Origin: Flectonema sp. DT1601
Taxonomy: Eukaryota; Euglenozoa; Diplonemea; Diplonemida; Diplonemidae
Length of the DNA: 64,000 nucleotides
Direction: 5' to 3'
Assembly (NCBI GenBank): GCA_964019425.1
Contig: OZ025794.1
Span: forward strand, 1,396,001 to 1,460,000
In this document: piece after piece, positions 33,061 to 41,686 of the stretch
How the letters are laid out: each line of letters opens with the position of its first letter
Position numbering within the stretch: the first letter of the stretch is position 1
Program-made: the position numbers and the translations under genes
The notes under the pieces: generated by a model
The model's database searches: none
What the model was told of the DNA's origin: nothing
Seen by the model: the letters and a program-made list of their open reading frames with translations, nothing else

Positions 33061-33574
33061 AATATCTAACTGAGTATCGGATTATAATAATACTCGTGGC
33101 TGAGTACTTCTCTCTTACTCGCCATTCATGATACACAACCCGCAGTGCTCAGAGAGTCTTCATTCAGAGTTGTGTCTCAAAAGTGAATAGTAAAATATGT
33201 TTTGAACTTATGAAAATATTTTAGCTGATTGGACTGACTGCCAACAGCGAAGTGTCTGACGTGACGAGTTGCTCCAGAGCGCAAATTTTGTTTATTATTT
33301 TCTCTACTCTTTCAGATGTTAAGAAACAAAATAATCCATTCACATGCTAGTTAACGGTACGGCCTGATGCAAGAGAAGAGATCTCCCCTGTCTTTTCCAT
33401 GCACATCCACCAGACACCCTACTGCACAAAAGAGTGCAGCTTTCCAGGGTAATTGTCCCTGTCCCCGCTTGATGCATTTCAAAAAGAGACGACCACGTCA
33501 TCCATTCAGATGATCGCTGTAATAAAGTGATTGCAGTCACACGAATGCTAATTATTCTTTTTTTCTTTTTTCAG
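33061..33574. other. Intergenic spacer
   Basis: No gene or repeat is recognised. The last 24 nt are a strong pyrimidine tract ending TTTTTTCAG. Confidence 0.5.
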
Positions 33575-33599
33575 ATCTCATACACATTTTCCCAAAATA

Positions 33600-34946
33600 A
33601 TGAGATTTGACTGCTCATTTGAAAGTGGAAATATTGGTAAGGTCCAGGCCCTGAATGAATACGAGTACGACATATCACTTAGACATGATACTAATAATCC
33701 TCACTACAGAGTTTGGTTTTACTTCTCAGTTAATCAACTCCAGAAGAATCAACGTGTTGTGTTTCACATAATTAACGGATCCAAAGCAAAGAGTTTGTAT
33801 CGAATTGGAATGACGCCGTTGGTATGTTCGACCTCGAGACCGAAGTGGGAGAGAGTTCCTCAGAAACAAGTTTTTTATTATAGATCACAGAGATTTAAGA
33901 AGAACTACGTGTTGTCAATTGCGTTTAATTTCGATAGGGATGATGACACTTATTACTTTGCGTATTGTTATCCTTATTCTTTTACGTTTTTACAAAAGTT
34001 TTTAAACCACGTTGAGAATCAGAATTTTAGTTTTTTCAAACGAGATCTCCTTTGTCGGACTGTTCAACAACGCAGAGTTGACATCCTCACGATTACATCC
34101 CCATCACGTCTGAACCCTCAAGGTGATCGTAAGAGGACGGTGTTTTTAACAGCTCGTGTACATGCGGGAGAGACACCTGCTTCGTTTATCTGTCACGGAT
34201 TACTTTGTTATTTACTTTCAGATCATCCTGGTGCTGTTGTACTTAGGGATTATTTAATTATTCATATTGTTCCAATGTTAAACCCTGATGGTGTATTTCT
34301 TGGTAACTATCGATGTTCATCTGTTGGATACGATCTGAATAGACATTGGTTGAACCCAAGTGCCTGGGCACACGCTCCTATAAAATACACCAGAGATGAA
34401 TTACTGAGATTACACGGAGACGAGACTGTTGATTTAGATTTCTTTATGGACATTCATGCACACAGTACCTGCACTAATGCTTTTATGTTTGTTAATAGCG
34501 GACGTACTCCAACTTGTCCAGAAGAGAAAGAAACGATGTTATTTCCGAAATTGTTGGGCGGAAATGATAAATCTTTTTCAGCTCAAAATACTCGATGTTG
34601 TAAAGAAAGTTCTAAGATAGGAACAGGCAGGCGTGTTATTGGTGAAGTACTTCACGTTGCTCCTCACTGCTATGCCTTAGAAGTTAGCATGTATTGCTTT
34701 ATGGATCATAAACAGCGACTCATCCCTTTTACTGAAGACCTGTACCTCGACCTCGGTCGTAACATCGCTATTACGTTTTTGGAATTCTACAAACTGAACT
34801 CGCTGTTGTTGCCATCGCCACAACAAATGCCTCCTGCCGGAATCGAACCAGCTGGAAATTCTAAAGATAGAAGTATTCAGCGAACCTCATCAACAAAGAG
34901 GTGGGAACAGCAAGGCAAACACCGCAGTGCGAGTAAATTAAAATAG
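33600..34946 (+). CDS. Cytosolic carboxypeptidase (M14D, AGBL/CCP family)
   Basis: Zinc carboxypeptidase that in this family trims glutamate chains or C-terminal residues from tubulin. The 448-residue product has the family's N-terminal beta domain (about 1-145; RVWFYFSVNQLQKNQRVVFHI). Its M14 domain has zinc ligands His188 and Glu191 in RVHAGETPAS and His286 in DIHAHS. It has substrate-binding NRHW (247-250) and catalytic Glu361 in LEVSMYCF. The short length resembles CCP6/AGBL4. The C-terminus is basic and disordered (RSIQRTSSTKRWEQ...). It is likely to act on axonemal or subpellicular microtubules, in keeping with a flagellate. A very clear acceptor, TTTTTTCAG, ends at 33,574, 25 nt before the ATG. 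Confidence 0.94.
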   Translation: MRFDCSFESGNIGKVQALNEYEYDISLRHDTNNPHYRVWFYFSVNQLQKNQRVVFHIINGSKAKSLYRIGMTPLVCSTSRPKWERVPQKQVFYYRSQRFKKNYVLSIAFNFDRDDDTYYFAYCYPYSFTFLQKFLNHVENQNFSFFKRDLLCRTVQQRRVDILTITSPSRLNPQGDRKRTVFLTARVHAGETPASFICHGLLCYLLSDHPGAVVLRDYLIIHIVPMLNPDGVFLGNYRCSSVGYDLNRHWLNPSAWAHAPIKYTRDELLRLHGDETVDLDFFMDIHAHSTCTNAFMFVNSGRTPTCPEEKETMLFPKLLGGNDKSFSAQNTRCCKESSKIGTGRRVIGEVLHVAPHCYALEVSMYCFMDHKQRLIPFTEDLYLDLGRNIAITFLEFYKLNSLLLPSPQQMPPAGIEPAGNSKDRSIQRTSSTKRWEQQGKHRSASKLK

Positions 34947-35830
34947 TTTTGATTACCTCATCGAAATCACTTGTTGACAAAACACTCTTTTTAACCATCT
35001 GCGTTGTATGACTTGTTGTTGTTAGTAGTTAGAAATATCTTTTACAGACTTATCGTTTTGTTTCCTCTTTTTTTTTTCTTAATTTTCAGAAAGCCTGAGT
35101 CCAAGAATCACAAGTATCAAATGTCTTCTTATTTTTGGTTCTATCCTTCGATACATTTATCGGAGAGACACCTGCGATCAAAAAAAACTAATTTCTGGTT
35201 GAGGTTCGTGTCGTCTTATTATTCTTCCCTTTATCACTTGTCTGCCTTCCCCTTAGAGATTTGGTTAGTCGTTTATTATTATTCTTTTTTGCTTTTTAAT
35301 TATTTTTTTTGTTGTTTCTCGATTATTCGTCCTGGTAAGTTACTTCGTATTTATGTACGCAGATTGTGAGTTTCGAGCCAATAATGTGGCGCCTACTTCA
35401 CCTGTAAAAGTACAAATATTGCCGACAGACTTTATCAAAATGGACTGTTTCCTGCGCGGGTTCGGTTCGGTAAAGTTACTGACTTCACTTTTATAATTTT
35501 TTTTTTTTTTTTTTTTGGATTTCCGTAGTGTCCTACCACATCACATAAACAGAGAGTGAGAGAGAGATGGAAACCAACCAACTTTCATCTATTACAGTAA
35601 AGTACATTTGGTAGTAGAAATACACGGCGAGTAATTAGTACTTCGTAGTCGACAACAGTTCAGCTTTCGTATAGAAATCGATTGATTTATTATACTTTTA
35701 GTAGTTTTATATTTATATAAATAATATTTACTTTTCAGCTTATGTATCAGACGACGGAATGGGTTGTGATCTTCACGTGATTATCACTGCCAGCCATCAG
35801 TCATGTTAATTCTTTTTTTGTTACCGACAG
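34947..35830. other. Intergenic spacer
   Basis: AT-rich with a T-run (about 35,496-35,516) and a GAGA tract (about 35,551-35,566). The open frame at 35,004-35,369 is Phe/Tyr/Ser-rich and looks like translated low-complexity DNA. The spacer ends in TTACCGACAG. Confidence 0.5.
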
Positions 35831-35859
35831 GACTAGTTGCGCAGAAATAAAATAATAAA

Positions 35860-36326
35860 ATGCCGAAGAAAGAAAAGATACCAATGTGGATGTGGGCACT
35901 CGTCGGCTTCTGGGTGTTGGTATGTTCTTATCTACTTAGTGAGCTTCATTTGTATAAATAGTTGTTTTCAACACAAATATAAAACAGTCAGCAATCTTGT
36001 TAGTTGTAGATTACATTAATCCACTTGGTATTGAATGGCCAGAATCTGTTCTTGAGAGAGCAAGAGGTATGTTCAATTATTGATTTGATTATTTTATTGG
36101 ATTCGTTCAACAGAACTATTTGGAGATAACAACAACCACTACAGCTACCCACATACCAGCAACACCTGCTGCTGCTCCGGAAGGTGACGCTACTGAGGAT
36201 GCTGAGCCTGCAACAGAAGCTCCAGAAGAAGCCACAGCAGAGAAGGCTGCAGAAACTCCAGAGAAGGCTGCGGAAACTCCAGAAAAGGTTGAGGAGCCTG
36301 CAACAGAGAAGACTGATGAACTCTGA
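35860..36326 (+). CDS. Small membrane protein with acidic Pro/Ala/Glu tail ending KTDEL
   Basis: Three exons are proposed: 35,860-35,919, 35,988-36,066 and 36,145-36,326, with introns of 68 and 78 nt that both start GTATGT and end ACAG. The 106-residue product has a Lys-rich N-terminus and one hydrophobic span over the first exon junction (WMWALVGFWVL-SAILLVVDYI). A tail of repeated AAETPEK/EPATE units ends KTDEL, similar to ER-retrieval signals. The repeat units differ at synonymous third positions, which supports this frame. An earlier AG at 36,112-36,113 would give a 47-nt intron and a 70-residue product with another C-terminus. The 78-nt intron is preferred for frame and for intron size. 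Function unknown. Confidence 0.62.
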
Positions 36327-36591
36327 GAGGGAATTGAACCCATGCGTGGCTTCATTTCGAGTTTTGCTTCCCGTTCCCCAGTTTCGTTGACTGCCTTCTG
36401 ACAGGCCGAGTGACAACTTATTAGTGTCCCGTATGAACGGGTGTTCCCTCATGTGTGATTCATGTGAAGAAGTTATAAATTATTTTTACTTTTATCTCTC
36501 GTAGCAGGTGACTCCGTAGGAATAGAAAGGAAGAACAAATAAAGTCTGAAGTGATTTAATCATATTTTATAGTTAATACACACACAGTAAG

Positions 36592-37590
36592 ATGTGCAAG
36601 TCGAGTACTATCCTAGCAGCCTATCCCAACATCACTACTGGGGCTGGTGTTTGCGCAGCCGCAGCAGCAGCAGCAATGGCGATATTGTTATGTAGAAGGG
36701 AAGTAGTCAACAGTAGTTCTTCAAAGATGACTATCGGATCGTTTAACGCATTGCAAAGAGGATTTGAAAGGAAAAATTACGCGACATATGTCTCTGAAGA
36801 AGTCCGCAGCTGGAAATACCGACAAGTGCTATTAAAGAAACTTCTTCCTACTTTAGGTGACATCATTGCTGTACAAGAGTGTGAGATAGAAACTTTTGAA
36901 GAAGATTTCGGATTCATGTCCGACCACGGTTACGATTACATCGCCCCATTCGACAAGACAGCTGTGAAGGATCCCAGCAAGCGAAGACTCGCAAAAACTG
37001 CAACTTTTTTTAAAAAATCAAAATTTGAACTGATTTGGCACAGCCACCGATCCAGAACCCTTCTTTGCGCAGTCGTTGAACGAACAACCCAGCATATGAT
37101 ATGGATGGTCAACTGTCACTTAGAAGGTCATCCTATGAAAGTTTCACAACGAGTCTCACAGATTGCAAGCGCCTTCCGCAGTATAGAGTCTCAACAACGA
37201 AAAATGAAACTGCAACCAGAAGAATGTAACATAGTTGTTTGTGGTGATTTTAACTGCAGTAGTGAATGTACTCCAGTTGACTTTGTGTTGAATGGAAGTC
37301 TTAATGAAGATGACAGAGATCCGTGGAACACTAATGAACCTGTTACTAAGTCTCATATCTCACATTGTTATAAAATGAGTCGAGCTACTAATGGTGCGAA
37401 AACATTTTTAGGATCATCTGGGAACTCGCAAACTATTGATTTCATTTTCTTATCTAAAAACTTTACCACTGAAATAGTAAGAGAACCATACACTCGATCT
37501 CAGTGGAAGGATGCACTGAAGACAAGTGTTCCTAATAAGTGGCATCCTAGTGATCATTTCCCAGTGGCGGTAGCAGTTAGTCTCTCGTGA
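36592..37590 (+). CDS. Endonuclease/exonuclease/phosphatase (EEP) family protein with N-terminal anchor
   Basis: The 332-residue product has a hydrophobic alanine-rich N-terminal segment (about 15-33; VCAAAAAAAMAILLC) that could anchor it. A full EEP fold follows: SFNALQRG (start of the domain), VQECE with the metal-binding Glu (about 95), NCHLEGHP, CGDFN (about 217) and the terminal SDHFPV (about 323) with the catalytic Asp-His. Spacing is closest to the CCR4/Nocturnin/Angel deadenylase-like branch. Substrate (mRNA tail, dinucleotide or phosphoester) cannot be decided. The acceptor-like CACACAG ends at 36,587, leaving only 4 nt before the ATG. Confidence 0.87.
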   Translation: MCKSSTILAAYPNITTGAGVCAAAAAAAMAILLCRREVVNSSSSKMTIGSFNALQRGFERKNYATYVSEEVRSWKYRQVLLKKLLPTLGDIIAVQECEIETFEEDFGFMSDHGYDYIAPFDKTAVKDPSKRRLAKTATFFKKSKFELIWHSHRSRTLLCAVVERTTQHMIWMVNCHLEGHPMKVSQRVSQIASAFRSIESQQRKMKLQPEECNIVVCGDFNCSSECTPVDFVLNGSLNEDDRDPWNTNEPVTKSHISHCYKMSRATNGAKTFLGSSGNSQTIDFIFLSKNFTTEIVREPYTRSQWKDALKTSVPNKWHPSDHFPVAVAVSLS

Positions 37591-38007
37591 TCTGTTATTA
37601 GATTCTTTCTGTCCGAATACCACTTGGTCTTGAGGTGGTCCAGGGGTTGCTTTAATTTCCGAAACCTAACTAACATTTTAAATCCAACATAGCAACGTGT
37701 TTCACGGTGTTGGTACTCAACTGATGCTTTGATTCTAACCCTCGACATCAGTTGTCTCCTCTCTATTGCAACATGTTTCCTTCTATCCCTAGGTGTGTGT
37801 GCAGTATCGTTTTCGGTGTAAATTGGATGAAAGTTATTTATTATTTTGTTTTCAAAAATAGGAAACTTCACATGGAAACCGAACTGAAATTCAGAGAATT
37901 TGAACTACTAATTAAACAGAAATTATTTTACATAAATCCGTAGCAGGCTACCACACATATTTGTGATTACTTCCCTCAACAGATTATATACTTCTGATTA
38001 CTATCTA

Positions 38008-38467
38008 ATGATCCATCCAAATGTTTTGGACAAGTTGTCTGTCGCTGAAACCAGATTCTGGGGACTGCAGCTCACCAGCGGTAAGAAAGTAATTGTCGGG
38101 TTTGAAGAAAGAGATTTATTAATTACAAATGTCGCAGTTCGAAGCGGAAACACTGGCAGTCTACAAGTGACCAGCGATGCCGGGGCTGCAGTCGTCGCAA
38201 AATTATCAGAAGCTGCACCTTCTTCAAAAGTTTGGTTTCGGGTAATGGCCGGTCAGAAGTGTACCCTTCACCCGAAGGGAGAGATCGACGTCTTGGGATA
38301 CTCTGTGGTATGTATTTAGTGATTTGAGTACCTTCAGATTACTAATTAATTAAAACATTCTAAAACAGGACACAAGTGAAGAACAAGACCCAGACATGGA
38401 TGACTTGTTGCCTCCAATCGATCTTCCTGTTGACAAATACCTAACTAATGCTGAGCTTCGAAGGTAG
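38008..38467 (+). CDS. Nucleoplasmin-like (NPL) domain histone chaperone, 132 aa
   Basis: Two exons (38,008-38,307 and 38,369-38,467, intron 61 nt GTATGT...AACAG). The domain has the NPL signature: FWGLQLTSGKKV near the start, RDLLITNVAV in the middle, and GEIDVLGYSV at the end, as in the nucleoplasmin/FKBP39/HD2-type beta barrel. The second exon adds a short acidic tail (DTSEEQDPDMDD) that would bind histones. There is no FKBP domain, so this is a stand-alone chaperone. An acceptor-like TCCCTCAACAG ends at 37,982, 25 nt before the ATG. An in-frame GTG upstream at 37,963 lies before that acceptor and is not the start. Confidence 0.78.
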
Positions 38468-39042
38468 TGAAACTGTCATCGGGTTTGTTGTATTCGATTT
38501 GTTCATCTGGTTTGGATGAGAGCGTTGAGAACTCGTTGGAATCGATTCTCTTATCGAACTTCAAATTGAAGTCAGACTTTGAAATTCAGTAGAGTCGCAG
38601 TGCTCTACCAAATTACGTTCGTTTATCGACTGAAGTCCTTTTGTTGCTCTTCAATTATATCGATCGGGTTAGTCGGGTTAGGCCCTTCGGAGAGTTAGCA
38701 GCAGCTCTTTATTTTCTGATGGCTCAGCCGTCTATCAGCTGCCGGAGGTAGTCCCTCAGCTACAGTCAGACCTCATCATCAGAGGAAGTACTGACTGGTG
38801 TATCAGTTGTGAATTGTTGTTCTTTCGCAAAGTAAATCAAATCAGAAGAAGAAAAAGAAATAAAAGTTAGCTTTAGTCCAATTACGATTATCGACAGTCG
38901 TCGTCTGTTGGTAGGATTCTAGTTTTGAATAATTATTAACAACACAAAATAACAACAGTAACAGCAACATGCGATACCAACAATAGAAGCAGAGTAGTTG
39001 AGAGAGGTAATAAATTAATTATTTTTCCTCCCAAACACGCAG
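38468..39042. other. Intergenic spacer
   Basis: No gene is recognised. A GC-richer part (about 38,665-38,800) has several short inverted repeats. It ends in a TTTTTCCTCCCAAACACGCAG acceptor-like tract. Confidence 0.45.
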
Positions 39043-39063
39043 TGCAAACTCAACAAGAATAAG

Positions 39064-39825
39064 ATGCCGCTTGCCGAGAGGTCGTTAGCGACATTCGAAG
39101 TCAAAGAGAAGTCATTGCGAAAGGCTGTCTCAGGACATGGAACTCTGTGCTGCAATCATGGAAGTGGAAATGGGATTCAGTGGGCGCATTTAGAAAGGAA
39201 ACCTTCACTCTCACCAGGAGCGAGTCCATTAAGAAGAGGATCAATAAGTAGCTCAGCTGTGAAGAGTCCAACAGAATCTTGCATCTCAGTCAGCACTCAG
39301 GCAACTCAGAGAAGCTGCATTGCTAAAGACAATACCGACGTTAGAAAGTACAGCAGCAGTGCGAGGATTGGAATTAAAATAAATCCTTACCTGACTCCTG
39401 TTAACACAAGTCTTATTAAAAAACTTCTATTCTGTTTCCGACCAAGAACAATAATGCGAGGGATGTCAATGAGTGGGTCAACGTGTTCATCTTATAATGT
39501 ATCAGAGGGTGCAGCACAACCAAGAGTTGATGCTGCAGGTATTTTAGATATCATCGAATATTGGCTTCCAATTCCGAAAGTTCAGAGAAAGGGAACTCGT
39601 CGTTCTGTTGTTTGTCTTCAGCCTGCAATTGAAGTCATCGACTACCACAGTGATGAAGCAAAGAAATATGGAAAGCCAACCCGTCTGAACATTGAACATC
39701 AACAATTAGATCAAGTTTTAGCTGTTCCTGTTCCGCAGAAAATATTATCAACCACTGCTCGTAAGAACATGAGAAAATCACGACCTCCTCAAGTAAAAGC
39801 CGGCTGCGAATGTATTATTTCATAA
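39064..39825 (+). CDS. Unknown basic protein with C-terminal CaaX box
   Basis: The 253-residue single-exon ORF is basic and Ser-rich in its first half (SLSPGASPLRRGSISSSAV). Two more ordered blocks follow, around 105-125 (INPYLTPVNTSLIKKLL) and 155-215 (GILDIIEYWLPIPKVQ, AIEVIDYHSDEAKKYG). It ends with a polybasic segment and CIIS, a CaaX motif with X = Ser (farnesyl type), next to a second cysteine. This is like the membrane-targeting tails of Ras-type proteins, but no GTPase motif is present. A putative acceptor AG (39,041-39,042) lies 21 nt before the ATG. The family is unknown. Plasma- or endomembrane attachment is inferred from the tail alone. Confidence 0.72.
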   Translation: MPLAERSLATFEVKEKSLRKAVSGHGTLCCNHGSGNGIQWAHLERKPSLSPGASPLRRGSISSSAVKSPTESCISVSTQATQRSCIAKDNTDVRKYSSSARIGIKINPYLTPVNTSLIKKLLFCFRPRTIMRGMSMSGSTCSSYNVSEGAAQPRVDAAGILDIIEYWLPIPKVQRKGTRRSVVCLQPAIEVIDYHSDEAKKYGKPTRLNIEHQQLDQVLAVPVPQKILSTTARKNMRKSRPPQVKAGCECIIS

Positions 39826-39921
39826 GTTCGTACATAAGCAGCGTCTTTTTATCTGCGAGGTCACTCAGTCGGTGAATCTTTCACTTTTTCCTCATTCTTC
39901 TTTTTTTTCTTTTTCTTTTTG

Positions 39922-39960
39922 AACCGACGAAGTCGGAAAATGGAACCATTTCAGATTGAG
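39922..39960 (+). repeat. Left-end copy of the hairpin-ended dispersed repeat
   Basis: CCGACGAAGTCGG followed by GGAACCATTTCAGATTGAGA matches the left end of the repeats at 17,862 and 20,153. The right end is not seen, so this is a partial or diverged copy. Confidence 0.45.
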
Positions 39961-40038
39961 ATCCACATCGCTGTAATCACATCGCTCATCTGATTCCGTG
40001 ATGGCATCACCTTAGAATCCTTGTATGGGATTGGGAAC

Positions 40039-40091
40039 ACAAAAACCAAAGGGGGGAAAATAGTTTTTTTTCCCCCCTTTGGTTTTTTTGT
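40039..40091. repeat. Near-perfect palindrome
   Basis: ACAAAAACCAAAGGGGGGAA (from 40,039) is mirrored by TTCCCCCCTTTGGTTTTTTT (to about 40,091) around a short T-rich loop, giving a hairpin with a stem of about 20 bp. It lies about 80 nt after a copy of the hairpin-ended repeat. Confidence 0.7.
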
Positions 40092-41655
40092 AAATTTTCT
40101 ACTTATTCCGGTAACAAAAAACACAACGGAACGCCGCGAATCCATTTGTCCTTTTTTTTGGTGAAGCCTTTTCCCAAACCACTACTTTTTTAATATTTCT
40201 TAACAAATAAATGACAGTTTGGCAAAAATAATCGTTTGATGCAAGCCTTATCGAAAAGTTAGGGGAGCTCACGGTTGCCGAATGTGATTTATTTTTTTTA
40301 CTTTTATTCGCTTCTGTTTTGCTCTTAAAAAGTCTTTTTTGAAAAAAAAAAAAAAAGAAAAAGGGAAGTGTTACCATTTCCTTTATTTTATTATTTTTGA
40401 TTTCCCTATTTTTTTTGTTGATTTGGTATTGTTTTCTTTATGTATTGTGAAGGGAAGTATGAGTCCTTTAGGTAAGCAACATATTTTATTCCTTTTTTTT
40501 TTTTTTTATTCTCTCCCAGTTTTTTTCTTGTTTTGTTTGTATTCGAACAATTCGTTGAATACCTGTTTTGTGTTTTTATTTGGTTTTTGTTTTTGGAAGT
40601 CACGAAGTAAAGTAAATGTGTTGTTATTATTGATGCCCTCTAGAGTGATTGTCGCAGTGGTTGAGTTCACTCTCTGGTCTCTCACTCGAATAAAGGATCC
40701 CTGAGGCTGACTTTGATGCTCTCCAAAAAAAAGAGAATCCTGTTTTGGGAAAACATCTAATTCCGCGCAATTTTTTTCAAAATTCCGGATTTCAACAAAA
40801 ATTGAAGAAACTACCAGCTCCACGTAAGCAGCACTCCTGTTTCTGACCGGGTTATCAGTCACAAGGTTAAGGCTACTTTGAATTATTAAGAGCGCAGTAC
40901 TGTGCGAGGAGCTCCCGCGTGTTAAAGCAATTGCATGTGTTTGACGGTGTTTTCAAGTTTTGTTTTGACATCAGCGAATCAGGTTAACTTTATGCGGAAT
41001 TAGAGGAGAGGTTCCCACCTGTTTTTTTTTTTTTTCACCCTTTTTATTATTAGGTAAAATGTTATTTGTTATCGCCCTCTTTTTTTTTTTTTTTTTTTTC
41101 TTCCACCTAATACGGGACTTCGGAAATATATTTTTCACCCTAAAATCACGAAGTCAATAGCGTTCTAAATTTTACGTTTTTAAAGTTTTAAGACGTACAC
41201 CGGGATACGTTTTCTTACGATATGCACACATCCCCCAAGTGGGATTGGATGTAAAACAACGAAACCGATACCGGTGAATGTCTGTATTAAAGAAAACTTA
41301 GTTGCAGCAAATAGACAGAGATTCTTGATAAGCACTTATATATTATTTGTGCACCAAAAAAAAACTTAATAAGAATTTCTTTCTCTCTATTTTTTCCCCT
41401 TTGATTTCCCCCACCTTTAGTTTTGATGAGCCATTGTTTGCATTCTTTCCTCTTCAGGTCTCAGACTTGGTCACCTTTACTGGTTTCGTGTCGCGTGATG
41501 TGTCGCTCGTCTGTTTTCGTGTTGTAGGAGGCGAACCTGCCTCGAGCCACGTTATTATTTTCTTATAATTTTTTATTAAATACTGTTTCTGAAAGAAAAG
41601 AAGAAAATAAAACAAAAAAGTCTATTTGTAAAATCATTTTACATAAGAAAAAGTA

Positions 41656-41686
<31 letters not shown>

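Noticed and set aside
34843-34870. B-box-like sequence GGAATCGAACC
   Set aside because: It lies inside the carboxypeptidase coding sequence and does not fold as a tRNA.
36067-36113. 47-nt intron acceptor at 36,113 as the main splice
   Set aside because: It would be the shortest intron by far and puts the clearly coding TPEK repeat out of frame. Kept only as a possible alternative.
36325-36350. B-box-like GGAATTGAACCC after the small membrane protein gene
   Set aside because: No acceptor or anticodon stem on the - strand; it lies in the 3' UTR.
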